From assembly GCA_964019165.1 (NCBI GenBank), contig OZ025268.1, positions 20,552,274 to 20,616,273 on the forward strand: 64,000 nt of DNA. The letters run 5' to 3'. Below are positions 28,511-43,170 of the stretch, in pieces. Every line of letters starts with the position of its first letter. Position 1 is the stretch's first letter. The notes beneath the pieces were generated by a model. The model did no database searches. It saw nothing but the letters and a program-made list of their open reading frames with translations, and was not told the origin of the DNA. A program made the translations under genes and the position numbers. This DNA comes from Mastigias papua (taxonomy: Eukaryota; Cnidaria; Scyphozoa; Rhizostomeae; Mastigiidae).

Positions 28511-31500
28511 TTCAATCAAAATCAATTAATTTCAAATTTGGTCATTTTTGAGCAAATTACCAAGGCTATAGCCTTACTTTTTGGCCAAACATGGCTCATT
28601 TTCATCACTTTTCAATCTTCAATCAAAATCAATCAATTTCAAATTCGGTCAGTTGTGAGCAAATTACCAAGGCTATAGCCTTACATTTTGGCCAAACATG
28701 GCTCATTTTCATCACTTTTCAATCTTCAATCAAAATCAATCAATTTCAAATTTGGTCATTGTTGAGCAAAATACCAAGGCTATAGCCTTACTTTTTGGCC
28801 AAAAATGGCTCATTTTCATCACTTTTCAATCTTCAATCAAAATCAATCAATTTCAAATTTTGTCAATTTTGAGCAAATTACCAAGGCTATAGCCTTACTT
28901 TTCGGCCAAAAATGGCTCATTTTCATCACTTTTCAATCTTCAATCAAAATCAATCAATTTCAAATTTGGTCATTTTTGAGCAAAATACCAAGGCTATAGC
29001 CTTACTTTTTGGCCAAACATGGCTCATTGTCATCACTTTTCAATCTTCAATCAAAATCAATCAATTTCAAATTTGGTCATTTTTGAGCAAAATACCAAGG
29101 CTATAGCCTTACGTTTTGGCCAGAAATGGCTCATTTTCATCACTTTTCAATCTTATCAAAATCAATCAATTTCAAATTTGGTCATTTGTGAGCAAATTAC
29201 CAAGGCTATAGCCTTACTTTTTGGCCAAAAATGGCTCATATTCATCACTTTTCAATCTTCAATCAAAATCAATCAATTTCAAATTTGGTCATTTTTGAGC
29301 AAAATACCAAGGCTATAGCCTTACTTTTTGGCCAAAAATGGCTCAATTTCATCACTTTTCAATCTTCAATCAAAATCAATCAATTTCAAATTTGGTCATG
29401 TTTGAGCAAATTACCAAGGCTATAGCCTTACTTTTTGGCCAAACATGGCTCATTTTCATCACTTTTCAATCTTCAATCAAAATCAATCAATTTCAAATTT
29501 GGTCATTTTTCAGCAAAATACCAAGGCTATAGCCTTACTTTTTGGCCAAAAATGGCTCATATTCATCACTTTTCAATCTTCAATCAAAATCAATCAATTT
29601 CAAATTTGGTCATTTGTGAGCAAAATACCAAGGTTGTTATAGCCTTACTTTTTGGCCAAAAATGGCTCATTTTCATCACTTTTCAATCTTCAATCAAAAT
29701 CAATCAATTTCAAATTTGGTCATTTTTGAGCAAAATACCAAGGCTATAGCCTTACTTTTTGGCCACAAAAGGCTCATTTTCATCACTTTTCAATCTTCAA
29801 TCAAAAGCAATCAATTTCAAATTTGGTCACTTGTGAGCAAAATACCAAGGTTGTTATAGCCTTACTTTTTGGCCAAAAATGGCTCATTTTCATCACTTTT
29901 CAATCTTCAATCAAAATCAATCAATTTCAAATTTGGTCATTTTTGAGCAAAATACCAAGGCTATAGCCCTACTTTTTGGCCAAAAATGGCTCATATTCAT
30001 CACTTTTCAATCTTCAATCAAACTCAATCAAGTTCAAATTTGGTCATTTGTGAGCAAATTACCAAGGCTATAGCCTTACTTTTTGGCCAAACATGGCTCA
30101 TTTTCATCACTTTTCAATCTTCAATCAAAATCAATCAATTTCAAATTTGGTCATTTTTCAGCAAAATACCAAGGCTATAGCCTTACTTTTTGGCCAAAAA
30201 TGGCTCATTTTCATCACTTTTCAATCTTCAATCAAAATCAATCAATTTCAAATTTGGTCAGTTTTGAGCAAAATACCAAGGCTATAGCCTTACATTTTGG
30301 CCAAACATGGCTCATTCTCATCACTTTTCAATCTTCAATCAAAATCAATCAATTTCAAATTTGGTCATTGTTGAGCAAAATACCAAGGCTATAGCCTTAC
30401 TTTTTGGCCAAAAATGGCTCATTTTCATCACTTTTCAATCTTCAATCAAAATCAATCAATTTCAAATTTGGTCATTTGTGAGCAAAAAACCAAGGTTGTT
30501 ATAGCCTTACTTTTTGGCCAAACATGGCTCATTTTCATCACTTTTCAATCTTCAATCAAAATCAATCAATTTCAAATTTGGTCAGTTTTGAGCAAAATAC
30601 CAAGGCTATAGCCTTACATTTTGGCCAAACATGGCTCATTTTCATCACTTTTCAATCTTCAATCAAAATCAATCAATTTCAAATTTGGTCATTTGTGAGC
30701 AAATTACCAAGGCTATAGCCTTACTTTTTGGCCAAAAATGGCTCATATTCATCACTTTTCAATCTTCAATCAAAATCAATCAATTTCAAATTTGGTCATT
30801 TTTGAGCAAAATACCAAGGCTATAGCCTTACTTTTTGGCCAAAAATGGCTCATTTTCATCACTTTTCAATCTTCAATCAAAATCAATCAATTTCAAATTT
30901 GGTCATTTGTGAGCAAATTACCAAGGCTATAGCCTTACTTTTTGGCCAAACATGGCTCATTTTCATCACTTTTCAATCTTCAATCAAAATCAATCAATTT
31001 CAAATTTGGTCATTTTTCAGCAAAACACCAAGGCTATAGCCTTACTTTTTGGCCAAAAATGGCTCATATTCATCACTTTTCAATCTTCAATCAAAATCAA
31101 TCAATTTCAAATTTGGTCATTTGTGAGCAAAATACCAAGGTTTTTATAGCCTTACTTTTTGGCCAAAAATGGCTCATTTTCATCACTTTTCAATCTTCAA
31201 TCAAAATCAATCAATTTCAAATTTGGTCATGTTTGAGCAAAATACCAAGGCTATAGCCTTACTTTTTGGCCAAAAATGGCTCATTTTCATCACTTTTCAA
31301 TCTTCAATCAAAATCAATCAATTTCAAATTTGGTCATTTGTGAGCAAAATACCAAGGTTGTTATAGCCTTACTTTTTGGCCAAAAATGGCTCATTTTCAT
31401 CACTTTTCAATCTTCAATCAAAATCAATCAATTTCAAATTTGGTCATTTTTGAGCAAAATACCAAGGCTATAGCCCTACTTTTTGGCCAAAAATGGCTCA

Positions 31501-32239
31501 TATTCATCACTTTTCAATCTTCAATCAAAATCAATCAATTTCAAATTTGGTCATTTGTGAGCAAAATACCAAGGTTGTTATAGCCTTACTTTTTGGCCAA
31601 AAATGGCTCATTTTCATCACTTTTCAATCTTCAATCAAAATCAATCAATTTCAAATTTGGTCATTTTTGAGCAAAATACCAAGGCTATAGCTCTACGTTT
31701 TGGCCAAAAATGGCTCATATTCATCACTTTTCAATCTTCAATCAAACTCAATCAAGTTCAAATTTGGTCATTTGTGAGCAAATTACCAAGGCTATAGCCT
31801 TACTTTTTGGCCAAACATGGCTCATTTTCATCACTTTTCAATCTTCAATCAAAATCAATCAATTTCAAATTTGGTCATTTTTCAGCAAAATACCAAGGCT
31901 ATAGCCTTACTTTTTGGCCACAAATGGCTCATTTTCATCACTTTTCAATCTTCAATCAAAATCAATCAATTTCAAGTTTGGTCAATTTTGAGCAAAATAC
32001 CAAGGCTATAGCCTTACATTTTGGCCAAACATGGCTCATTTTCATCACTTTTCAATCTTCAATCAAAATCAATCAATTTCAAATTTGGTCATTTTTCAGC
32101 AAAATACCAAGGCTATAGCCTTACCTTTTGGCCAAAAATGGCTCATATTCATCACTTTTCAATCTTCAATCAAAATCAATCAATTTCAAATTTGGTCATT
32201 TGTGAGCAAAATACCAAGGCTATAGCCTTACTTTTTGGC

Positions 32240-33090
32240 CAAAAATGGCTCATTTTCATCACTTTTCAATCTTCAATCAAAATCAATCAATTTCAAATTT
32301 GGTCATTTGTGAGCAAAATACCAAGGTTGTTATAGCCTTACTTTTTGGCCAAAAATGGCTCATTTTCATCACTTTTCAATCTTCAATCAAAATCAATCAA
32401 TTTCAAATTTGGTCATTTTTGAGCAAAATACCAAGGCTATAGCCCTACTTTTTGGCCAAAAATGGCTCATATTCATCACTTTTCAATCTTCAATCAAACT
32501 CAATCAAGTTCAAATTTGGTCATTTGTGAGCAAATTACCAAGGCTATAGCCTTACTTTTTGGCCAAACATGGCTCATTTTCATCACTTTTCAATCTTCAA
32601 TCAAAATCAATCAATTTCAAATTTGGTCATGTGTGAGCAAAATACCAAGGCTATAGCCTTACTTTTTGGCCAAAAATGGCTCATTTTCATCACTTTTCAA
32701 TCTTCAATCAAAATCAATCAATTTCAAATTTGGTCATTTGTGAGCAAAATACCAAGGTTGTTATAGCCTTACTTTTTGGCCAAAAATGGCTCATTTTCAT
32801 CACTTTTCAATCTTCAATCAAAATCAATCAATTTCAAATTTGGTCATTTTTGAGCAAAATACCAAGGCTATAGCCCTACTTTTTGGCCAAAAATGGCTCA
32901 TATTCATCACTTTTCAATCTTCAATCAAACTCAATCAAGTTCAAATTTGGTCATTTGTGAGCAAATTACCAAGGCTATAGCCTTACTTTTTGGCCAAACA
33001 TGGCTCATTTTCATCACTTTTCAATCTTCAATCAAAATCAATCAATTTCAAATTTGGTCATTTGTGAGCAAAATACCAAGGCTATAGCCT
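32240..33090. repeat. 4-unit higher-order repeat, 431-bp period
   Basis: Four units (three of 107 bp and one of 110 bp) recur at 431 bp. The marker is a unit with AAACTCAATCAAGTTC, seen near 32,495 and 32,926. The same marker unit is also near 30,020 and 31,745, so the variant spread within a 3-kb neighbourhood. Confidence 0.75.
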
Positions 33091-33430
33091 TACTTTTTGG
33101 CCAAAAATGGCTCATTGTCATCACTTTTCAATCTTCAATCAAAATCAATCAATTTCAAATTTGGTCAGTTTTGAGCAAAATACCAAGGCTATAGCCTTAC
33201 ATTTTGGCCAAACATGGCTCATTTTCATCACTTTTCAATCTTCAATCAAAATCAATCAATTTCAAAGTTGGTCATTTTTGAGCTAAATACCAAGGCTATA
33301 GCCTTACTTTTTGGCCAAAAATGGCTCATTTTCATCACTTTTCAATCTTCAATCAAAATCAATCAATTTGAAATTTGGTCATTTGTGAGCAAAATACCAA
33401 GGTTGTTATAGCCTTACTTTTTGGCCAAAA

Positions 33431-34700
33431 ATGGCTCATTTTCATCACTTTTCAATCTTCAATCAAAATCAATCAATTTCAAATTTGGTCAGTTTTGAGC
33501 AAAATACCAAGGCTATAGCCTTACATTTTGGCCAAACATGGCTCATTTTCATCACTTTTCAATCTTCAATCAAAATCAATCAATTTCAAATTTGGTCATT
33601 GTTGAGCAAAATACCAAGGCTATAGCCTTACTGTTTGGCCAAAAATGGCTCATTTTCATCACTTTTCAATCTTCAATCAAAATCAATCAATTTGAAATTT
33701 GGTCATTTGTGAGCAAAATACCAAGGTTGTTATAGCCTTACTTTTTGGCCAAAAATGGCTCATTTTCATCACTTTTCAATCTTCAATCAAAATCAATCAA
33801 TTTCAAATTTGGTCAGTTTTGAGCAAACTACCAAGGCTATAGCCTTACATTTTGGCCAAAAATGGCTCATTTTCATCACTTTTCAATCTTCAATCAAAAT
33901 CAATCAATTTCAAATTTGGTCATTGTTGAGCAAAATACCAAGGCTATAGCCTTACTTTTCGGCCAAAAATGGCTCATTTTCATCACTTTTCAATCTTCAA
34001 TCAAAATCAATCAATTTCAAATTTGGTCATTTGTGAGCAAATTACCAAGGCTATAGCCTTACTTTTTGGCCAAAAATGACTCATTTTCATCACTTTTCAA
34101 TCTTCAATCAAAATCAATCAATTTCAAATTTGGTCATTTTTGAGCAAAATACCAAGGCTATAGCCTTACATTTTGGCCAAACATGGCTCATTTTCATCAC
34201 TTTTCAATCTTCAATCAAAATCAATCAATTTCAAATTTGGTCATTGTTGAGCAAAATACCAAGGCTATAGCCTTACTGTTTGGCCAAAAATGGCTCATTT
34301 TCATCACTTTTCAATCTTCAATCAAAATCAATCAATTTGAAATTTGGTCATTTGTGAGCAAAATACCAAGGTTGTTATAGCCTTACTTTTTGGCCAAAAA
34401 TGGCTCATTTTCATCACTTTTCAATCTTCAATCAAAATCAATCAATTTCAAATTTGGTCAGTTTTGAGCAAAATACCAAGGCTATAGCCTTACATTTTGG
34501 CCAAACATGGCTCATTCTCATCACTTTTCAATCTTCAATCAAAATCAATCAATTTCAAATTTGGTCATTGTTGAGCAAAATACCAAGGCTATAGCCTTAC
34601 TTTTCGGCCAAAAATGGCTCATTTTCATCACTTTTCAATCTTCAATCAAAATCAATCAATTTCAAATTTGGTCATTTGTGAGCAAATTACCAAGGCTATA
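33431..34700. repeat. 3-unit higher-order repeat, about 324-bp period
   Basis: A trio of unit types (TCAGTTTTGAGC, then TCATTGTTGAGC, then a 110-bp unit with AATTTGAAATTTGG) repeats with a 324-bp period at about 33,431, 33,755 and 34,183-34,507, with one interruption. AATTTGAAATTTGG is confined to this neighbourhood. Confidence 0.65.
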
Positions 34701-37639
34701 GCCTTACTTTTTGGCCAAAAATGACTCATTTTCATCACTTTTCAATCTTCAATCAAAATCAATCAATTTCAAATTTGGTCATTTTTGGGCAAAATACCAA
34801 GCCTATAGCCTTACTTTTAGGCCAAAAATGGCTCATTGTCATCACTTTTCAATCTTCAATCAAAATCAATCAATTTCAAATTTGGTCATGTTTGAGCAAA
34901 ATACCAAGGCTATAGCCTTACTTTTTGGCCAAACATGGCTCATTTTCATCACTTTTCAATCTTCAATCAAAATCAATCAATTTCAAATTTGGTCATTTGT
35001 GAGCAAATTACCAAGGCTATAGCCTTACTTTTTGGCCAAACATGGCTCATTTTCATCACTTTTCAATCTTCAATCAAAATCAATCAATTTCAAATTTGGT
35101 CATTTGTGAGCAAATTACCAAGGCTATAACCTTACTTTTCGGCCAAAAATGGCTCATTTTCATCACTTTTCAATCTTCAATCAAAATCAATCAATTTCAA
35201 ATTTGGTCATTTTTCAGCAAAATACCAAGGCTATAGCCTTACTTTTTGGCCAAAAATGGCTCATTTTCATCACTTTTCAATCTTCAATCAAAATCAATCA
35301 ATTTCAAATTTGGTCATTTTTCAGCAAAATACCAAGGCTATAGCCTTACTTTTTGGCCAAACATGGCTCATTTTCATCACTTTTCAATCTTCAATCAAAA
35401 TCAATCAATTTCAAATTTGGTCATTTTTGAGCAAAATACCAAGGCTATAGCCTTACTTTTTGGCCACAAATGGCTCATTTTCATCACTTTTCAATCTTCA
35501 ATCAAAATCAATCAATTTCAAATTTGGTCATTTGTGAGCAAAATACCAAGGCTATAGCCTTACTTTTTGGCCAAACATGGCTCATTTTCATCACTTTTCA
35601 ATCTTCAATCAAAATCAATCAATTTCAAATTTGGTCATTTGTGAGCAAATTACCAAGGCTATAGCCTTACTTTTCGGCCAAAAATGGCTCATTTTCATCA
35701 CTTTTCAATCTTCAATCAAAATCAATCAATTTCAAATTTGGTCATTTTTGAGCAAAATACCTAGGCTATAGCCTTACTGTTCGGCCAAAAATGGCTCATT
35801 TTCATCACTTTTCAATCTTCAATCAAAATCAATCAATTTCAAATTTGGTCAATTTTGAGCAAAATACCAAGGCTATAGCCTTACTTTTTGGCCAAAAATG
35901 GCTCAATTTCATCACTTTTCAATCTTCAATCAAAATCAATCAATTTCAAATTTGGTCATTTTTGAGCAAAATACCAAGGCTATAGCCTTACTGTTTGGCC
36001 AAACATGGCTCATTTTCATCACTTTTCAATCTTGTATCAAAATCAATCAATTTCAAATTTGGTCATTTTTGAGCAAAAAAAACCAAGGCTATAGCCTTAC
36101 TTTTTGGCCAAAAATGGCTCATTTCCATCACTTTTCAATCTTCAATCAAAATCAATCAATTTTAAATATGGTCATTTTTGAGCAAAATACCAAGGCTATA
36201 GCCTTACTTTTTGGCCAAAAATGGCTCATTTTCATCACTTTTCAATCTTCAATCAAAATCAATCAATTTCAAATTTTGTCAATTTTGAACAAAATACCAA
36301 GGCTATAGCCTTACTTTTTGGCCAAAAATGGCTCATATTCATCACTTTTCAATCTTCAATCAAAATCAATCAATTTCATATTTGGTCATTGTTGAGCAAC
36401 ATACCAAGGCTATAGCCTTACTTTTTGGCCAAAAATGGCTCATTTTCATCACTTTTCAATCTTCAATCAAAATCAATCAATTTCAAATTTGGTCATTTTT
36501 CAGCAAAATACCAAGGCTATAGCCTTACTTTTTGGCCAAACATGGCTCATTTTCATCACTTTTCAATCTTCAATCAAAATCAATCAATTTCAAATTTGGT
36601 CATTTTTGAGCAAAATACCAAGGCTATAGCCTTACTTTTTGGCCACAAATGGCTCATTTTCATCACTTTTCAATCTTCAATCAAAATCAATCAATTTCAA
36701 ATTTGGTCATTTGTGAGCAAAATACCAAGGCTATAGCCTTACTTTTTGGCCAAACATGGCTCATTTTCATCACTTTTCAATCTTCAATCAAAATCAATCA
36801 ATTTCAAATTTGGTCATTTGTGAGCAAATTACCAAGGCTATAGCCTTACTGTTCGGCCAAAAATGGCTCATATTCATCACTTTTCAATCTTCAATCAAAA
36901 TCAATCAATTTCAAATTTGGTCATTTGTGAGCAAATTACCAAGGCTATAGCCTTACTTTTCGACCAAAAATGGCTCATTTTCATCACTTTTCAATCTTCA
37001 ATCAAAATCAATCAATTTCAAATTTGGTCATTTTTGAGCAAAATACCAAGGCTATAGCCTTACTGTTCGGCCAAAAATGGCTCATTTTCATCACTTTTCA
37101 ATCTTCAATCAAAATCAATCAATTTCAAATTTGGTCATTTTTGAGCAAAATACCAAGGCTATAGCCTTACTTTTTGGCCAAAAATGGCTCATATTCATCA
37201 CTTTTCAATCTTCAATCAAAATCAATCAATTTCAAATTTGGTCATGTTTGAGCAAAATACCAAGGCTATAGCCTTACTTTTTGGCCAAAAATGGCTCATT
37301 TTCATCACTTTTCAATCTTCAATCAAAGTCAATCAATTTCAAATTTGGTCAATTTTGAGCAAAATACCAAGGCTATAGCCTTACTTTTTGGCCAAAAATG
37401 GCTGATAGTCATCACTTTTCAATCTTCAATCAAAATCAATCAATTTCAAATTTGGTCATTTTTGAGCAAAATACCAAGGCTATAGCCTTACTTTTTGGCC
37501 AAAAATGGCTCATTTTCATCACTTTTCAATCTTCAATCAAAATCAATCAATTTCAAATTTGGTCATTTGTGAGCAAAATACCAAGGTTGTTATAGCCTTA
37601 CTTTTTGGCCAAAAATGGCTCATTTTCATCACTTTTCAA

Positions 37640-39225
37640 TCTTCAATCAAAATCAATCAATTTCAAATTTGGTCATTTTTGAGCAAAATACCAAGGCTAT
37701 AGCCCTACTTTTTGGCCAAAAATGGCTCATATTCATCACTTTTCAATCTTCAATCAAAATCAATCAATTTCATATTTGGTCATTGTTGAGCAACATACCA
37801 AGGCTATAGCCTTACTTTTTGGCCAAAAATGGCTCATTTTCATCACTTTTCAATCTTCAATCAAAATCAATCAATTTCAAATTTTGTCAATTTTGAGCAA
37901 AATACCAAGGCTATAGCCTTACTTTTCGGCCAAAAATGGCTCATTTTCATCACTTTTCAATCTTCAATCAAAATCAATCAATTTCAAATTTGGTCATTTT
38001 TGAGCAAAATACCAAGGCTATAGCCTTACTTTTTGGCCAAACATGGCTCATTTTCATCACTTTTCAATATTCTATCAAAATCAATCAATTTCAAATTTGG
38101 TCACTTTTGAGCAAAAAAAACCAAGGCTATAGCCTTACTTTTTGGCCAAAAATGGCTCATTTTCATGACTTTTCAATCTTCAATCAAAATCAATCAATTT
38201 CAAATTTGGTCATTTTTCAGCAAAATACCTAGGCTATAGCCTTACTTTTTGGCCAAAAATGGCTCATTTTCATCACTTTTCAATCTTCAATCAAAATCAA
38301 TCAATTTCAAATTTGGTCATTTTTCAGCAAAATACCAAGGCTATAGCGTTACTTTTTGGCCAAAAATGGCTCATATTCATCACTTTTCAATCTTCAATCA
38401 AAATCAATCAATTTCAAATTTGGTCATTTTTGAGCAAAATACCAAGGCTATAGCCTTACTTTTTGGCCAAAAATGGCTCATATTCATCACTTTTCAATCT
38501 TCAATCAAAATCAATCAATTTCATATTTGGTCATTGTTGAGCAACATACCAAGGCTATAGCCTTACTTTTTGGCCAAAAATGGCTCATTTTCATCACTTT
38601 TCAATCTTCAATCAAAATCAATCAATTTCAAATTTTGTCAATTTTGAGCAAAATACCAAGGCTATAGCCTTACTTTTCGGCCAAAAATGGCTCATTTTCA
38701 TCACTTTTCAATCTTCAATCAAAATCAATCAATTTCAAATTTGGTCATTTTTGAGCAAAATACCAAGGCTATAGCCTTACTTTTTGGCCAAACATGGCTC
38801 ATTTTCATCACTTTTCAATATTCTATCAAAATCAATCAATTTCAAATTTGGTCACTTTTGAGCAAAAAAAACCAAGGCTATAGCCTTACTTTTTGGCCAA
38901 AAATGGCTCATTTTCATGACTTTTCAATCTTCAATCAAAATCAATCAATTTCAAATTTGGTCATTTTTCAGCAAAATACCTAGGCTATAGCCTTACTTTT
39001 TGGCCAAAAATGGCTCATTTTCATCACTTTTCAATCTTCAATCAAAATCAATCAATTTCAAATTTGGTCATTTTTCAGCAAAATACCAAGGCTATAGCGT
39101 TACTTTTTGGCCAAAAATGGCTCATATTCATCACTTTTCAATCTTCAATCAAAATCAATCAATTTCAAATTTGGTCATTTTTGAGCAAAATACCAAGGCT
39201 ATAGCCTTACTTTTTGGCCAAAAAT
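37640..39225. repeat. 7-unit higher-order repeat, 751-bp period, two copies
   Basis: Seven units recur at 751 bp. Shared private markers are TTTCAATATTCTATC followed by GAGCAAAAAAAACC (about 38,065 and 38,816), TTTTCATGACTTTTC (about 38,160 and 38,911) and ATAGCGTTAC (about 38,343 and 39,094). Confidence 0.85.
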
Positions 39226-41045
39226 GGCTCATTTTCATCACTTTTCAATCTTCAATCAAAATCAATCAATTTCAAATTTGTTCAGTTTTGAGCAAAATAC
39301 CAAGGCTATAGCCTTACTTTTTGGCCAAACATGGCTCATTTTCATCACTTTTCAATCTTCAATCAAAATCAATCAATTTCAAATTTTGTCATTTTTCAGC
39401 AAAATACCAAGGCTATAGCCTTACTTTTTGGCCAAAAATGGCTCATTTTCATCACTTTTCAATCTTCAATCAAAATCAATCAATTTCAAATTTTGTCATT
39501 TTTGAGCAAAATACCAAGGCTATAGCCTTACTTTTTGGCCAAAAATGGCTCATTTTCATCACTTTTCAATCTTCTATCAAAATCAATCAATTTCAAATTT
39601 GGTCATTTTTGAGCAAAAAAAACCAAGGCTATAGCCTTACTTTTTGGCCAAAAATGGCTCATTTCCATGACTTTTCAACTTCAATCAAAATCAATCAATG
39701 TCAAATATGGTCATTTTTGAGCAAAATACCAAGGCTATAGCCTTACTTTTTGGCCAAAAATGGCTCATTTTCATCACTTTTCAATCTTCAATCAAAATCA
39801 ATCAATTTCAAATTTTGTCATTTTTCAGCAAAATACCAAGGCTATAGCCTTACTTTTTGGCCAAACATGGCTCATTTTCATCACTTTTCAATTTTCAATC
39901 AAAATCAATCAATTTCAGATTTGGTCATTTTTCAGCAAAATACCAAGGCTATAGCCTTACTTTTTGGCCAAAAATGGCTCATATTCATCACTTTTCAATC
40001 TTCAATCAAAATCAATCAATTTCAAATTTGGTCATTTTTGAGCAAAATACCAAGGCTATAGCCTTACTTTTTGGCCAAAAATGGCTCATTTTCATCACTT
40101 TTCAATCTTCAATCAAAATCAATCAATTTCAAATTTGGTCAGTTTTGAGCAAAATACCAAGGCTATAGCCTTACTTTTTGGCCAAACATGGCTCATTTTC
40201 ATCACTTTTCAATCTTCAATCAAAATCAATCAATTTCAAATTTGGTCATTTTTGAGCAAATTACCAAGGCTATAGCCTTACTTTTTGGCCAAAAATGGCT
40301 CATTTTCATCACTTTTCAATCTTCAATCAAAATCAATCAATTTCAAATTTGGTCATTTGTGAGCAAATTACCAAGGCTATAGCCTTACTTTTTGGCCAAA
40401 AATGGCTCATTTTCATCACTTTTTAATCTTCAATCAAAATCAATCAATTTCAAATTTGGTCATGTTTGAGCAAAATACCAAGGCTATAGCCTTACTTTTT
40501 GGCCAAAAATGGCTCATTTTCATCACTTTTCAATCTTCAATCAAAATCAATCAATTTCAAATTTTGTCAATTTTGAGCAAAATACCAAGGCTATAGCCTT
40601 ACTTTTTGGCCAAACATGGCTCATTTTCATCACTTTTCAATCTTCAATCAAAATCAATCAATTTCAAATTTGGTCATTTTTCAGCAAAATACCAAGGCTA
40701 TAGCCTTACATTTTGGCCAAAAATGGCTCATTTTCATCACTTTTCAATCTTCAATCAAATTCAATCAATTTCAAATTTGGTCATTTTTGAGCAAAATACC
40801 AAGGCTATAGCCTTACTTTTTGGCCAAAAATGGCTCATTTTCATCACTTTTCAATCTTCAATCAAAATCAATCAATTTCAAATTTGGTCATTTTTCAGCA
40901 AAACAAACCAAGGCTATAGCCTTACTTTTTGGCCAAAAATGGCTCATTTCCATCACTTTTCAATCTTCAATCAAAATCAATCAATTTCAAAGTTGGTCAT
41001 TTTTCAGCAAAATACCAAGGCTATAGCCTTACTTTTTGGCCAAAC

Positions 41046-43170
41046 ATGGCTCATTTTCATCACTTTTCAATCTTCAATCAAAATCAATCAATTTCAAATT
41101 TGGTCATTTTTGAGCAAAATACCAAGGCTATAGCCTTACTTTTTGGCCAAACATGGCTCATTTTCATCACTTTTCAATCTTCAATCAAAATCAATCAATT
41201 TCAAATTTGGTCATTTTTGAGCAAAATACCAAGGCTATAGCCTTACTGTTTGGCCAAAAATGGCTCATATTCATCACTTTTCAATCTTCAATCAAAATCA
41301 ATCAATTTCAAATTTGGTCATTTTTGAGCAAAATACCAAGGCTATAGCCTTACTTTTTGGCCAAAAATGGCTCATTTTCATCACTTTTCAATCTTCAATC
41401 AAAATCAATCAATTTCAAATTTGGTCATTTGTGAGCAAAATACCAAGGCTATAGCCTTACTTTTTGGCCAAAAATGGCTCATTTTCATCACTTTTCAATC
41501 TTCAATCAAAATCAATCAATTTCAAATTTGGTCATGTTTGAGCAAAATACCAAGGCTATAGCCTTACTTTCTGGCCAAAAATGGCTCATTTTCATCACTT
41601 TTCAATCTTCTATCAAAATCAATCAATTTCAAATTTGGTCACTTTTGAGCAAACTACCAAGGCTATAGCCTTACTTTTCGGCCAAAAATGGCTCATTTCC
41701 ATCACTTTTCAATCTTCAATCAAAATCAATCAATTTCAAATTTGGTCATTTTTCAGCAAAATACCAAGGCTATAGCCTTACTTTTTGGCCAAACATGGCT
41801 CATTTTCATCACTTTTCAATCTTCAATCAAAATCAATCAATTTCAAATTTGGTCATTTTTGAGCAAAATACCAAGGCTATAGCCTTACTTTTTGGCCAAA
41901 AATGGCTCATTTTCATCACTTTTCAATCTTCAATCAAAATCAATCAATTTCAAATTTGGTCATTTTTGAGCAAAATACCAAGGCTATAGCCTTACTGTTT
42001 GGCCAAAAATGGCTCATATTCATCACTTTTCAATCTTCAATCAAAATCAATCAATTTCAAATTTGGTCATTTTTGAGCAAAATACCAAGGCTATAGCCTT
42101 ACTTTTTGGCCAAAAATGGCTCATTTTCATCACTTTTCAATCTTCAATCAAAATCAATCAATTTCAAATTTGGTCATTTGTGAGCAAAATACCAAGGCTA
42201 TAGCCTTACTTTTTGGCCAAAAATGGCTCATTTTCATCACTTTTCAATCTTCAATCAAAATCAATCAATTTCAAATTTGGTCATGTTTGAGCAAAATACC
42301 AAGGCTATAGCCTTACTTTCTGGCCAAAAATGGCTCATTTTCATCACTTTTCAATCTTCTATCAAAATCAATCAATTTCAAATTTGGTCACTTTTGAGCA
42401 AACTACCAAGGCTATAGCCTTACTTTTTGACCAAAAATGGCTCATTTCCATCACTTTTCAATCTTCAATCAAAATCAATCAATTTCAAATTTGGTCATTT
42501 TTGAGCAAAATACCAAGGCTATAGCCTTACATTTTGGCCAGACATGGCTCATTTTCATCACTTTTCAATCTTCAATCAAAATCAATCAATTTCAAATTTG
42601 GTCATTTTTGAGCAAAATACCAAGGCTATAGCCTTACTGTTTGGCCAAACATGGCTCATTTTCATCACTTTTCAATCTTCAATCAAACTCAATCAATTTC
42701 AAATTTGGTCATTTGTGAGCAAATTACCAAGGCTATAGCCTTACTCTTCGGCCAAAAATGGCTCATATTCATCACTTTTCAATCTTCAATCAAAATCAAT
42801 CAATTTCATATTTGGTCATTTGTGAGCAAATTACCAAGGCTATAGCCTTACTTTTCGGCCAAAAATGGCTCATATTCATCACTTTTCAATCTTCAATCAA
42901 AATCAATCAATTTCAAATTTGGTCATTTGTGAGCAAAATACCAAGGCTATAGCCTTACTTTTTGGCCAAAAATGGCTCATTTTCATCACTTTTCAATCTT
43001 CAATCAAAATCAATCAATTTCAAATTTGGTCATGTTTGAGCAAAATACCAAGGCTATAGCCTTACTTTTTGGCCAAAAATGGCTCATTTTCATCACTTTT
43101 CAATCTTCTATCAAAATCAATCAATTTCAAATTTGGTCACTTTTGAGCAAAATACCAAGGCTATAGCCTT
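41046..43170. repeat. 7-unit higher-order repeat, 749-bp period, two to three copies
   Basis: Seven units recur at exactly 749 bp from about 41,046 to 42,440, with a partial third copy to about 43,170. Markers are TTACTTTCTGGCC and TTCTATCAAAATC with GGTCACTTTTGAGC. The third copy has diverged (CATATTCATC against CATTTTCATC, AAAATACC against AAACTACC). Confidence 0.8.
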
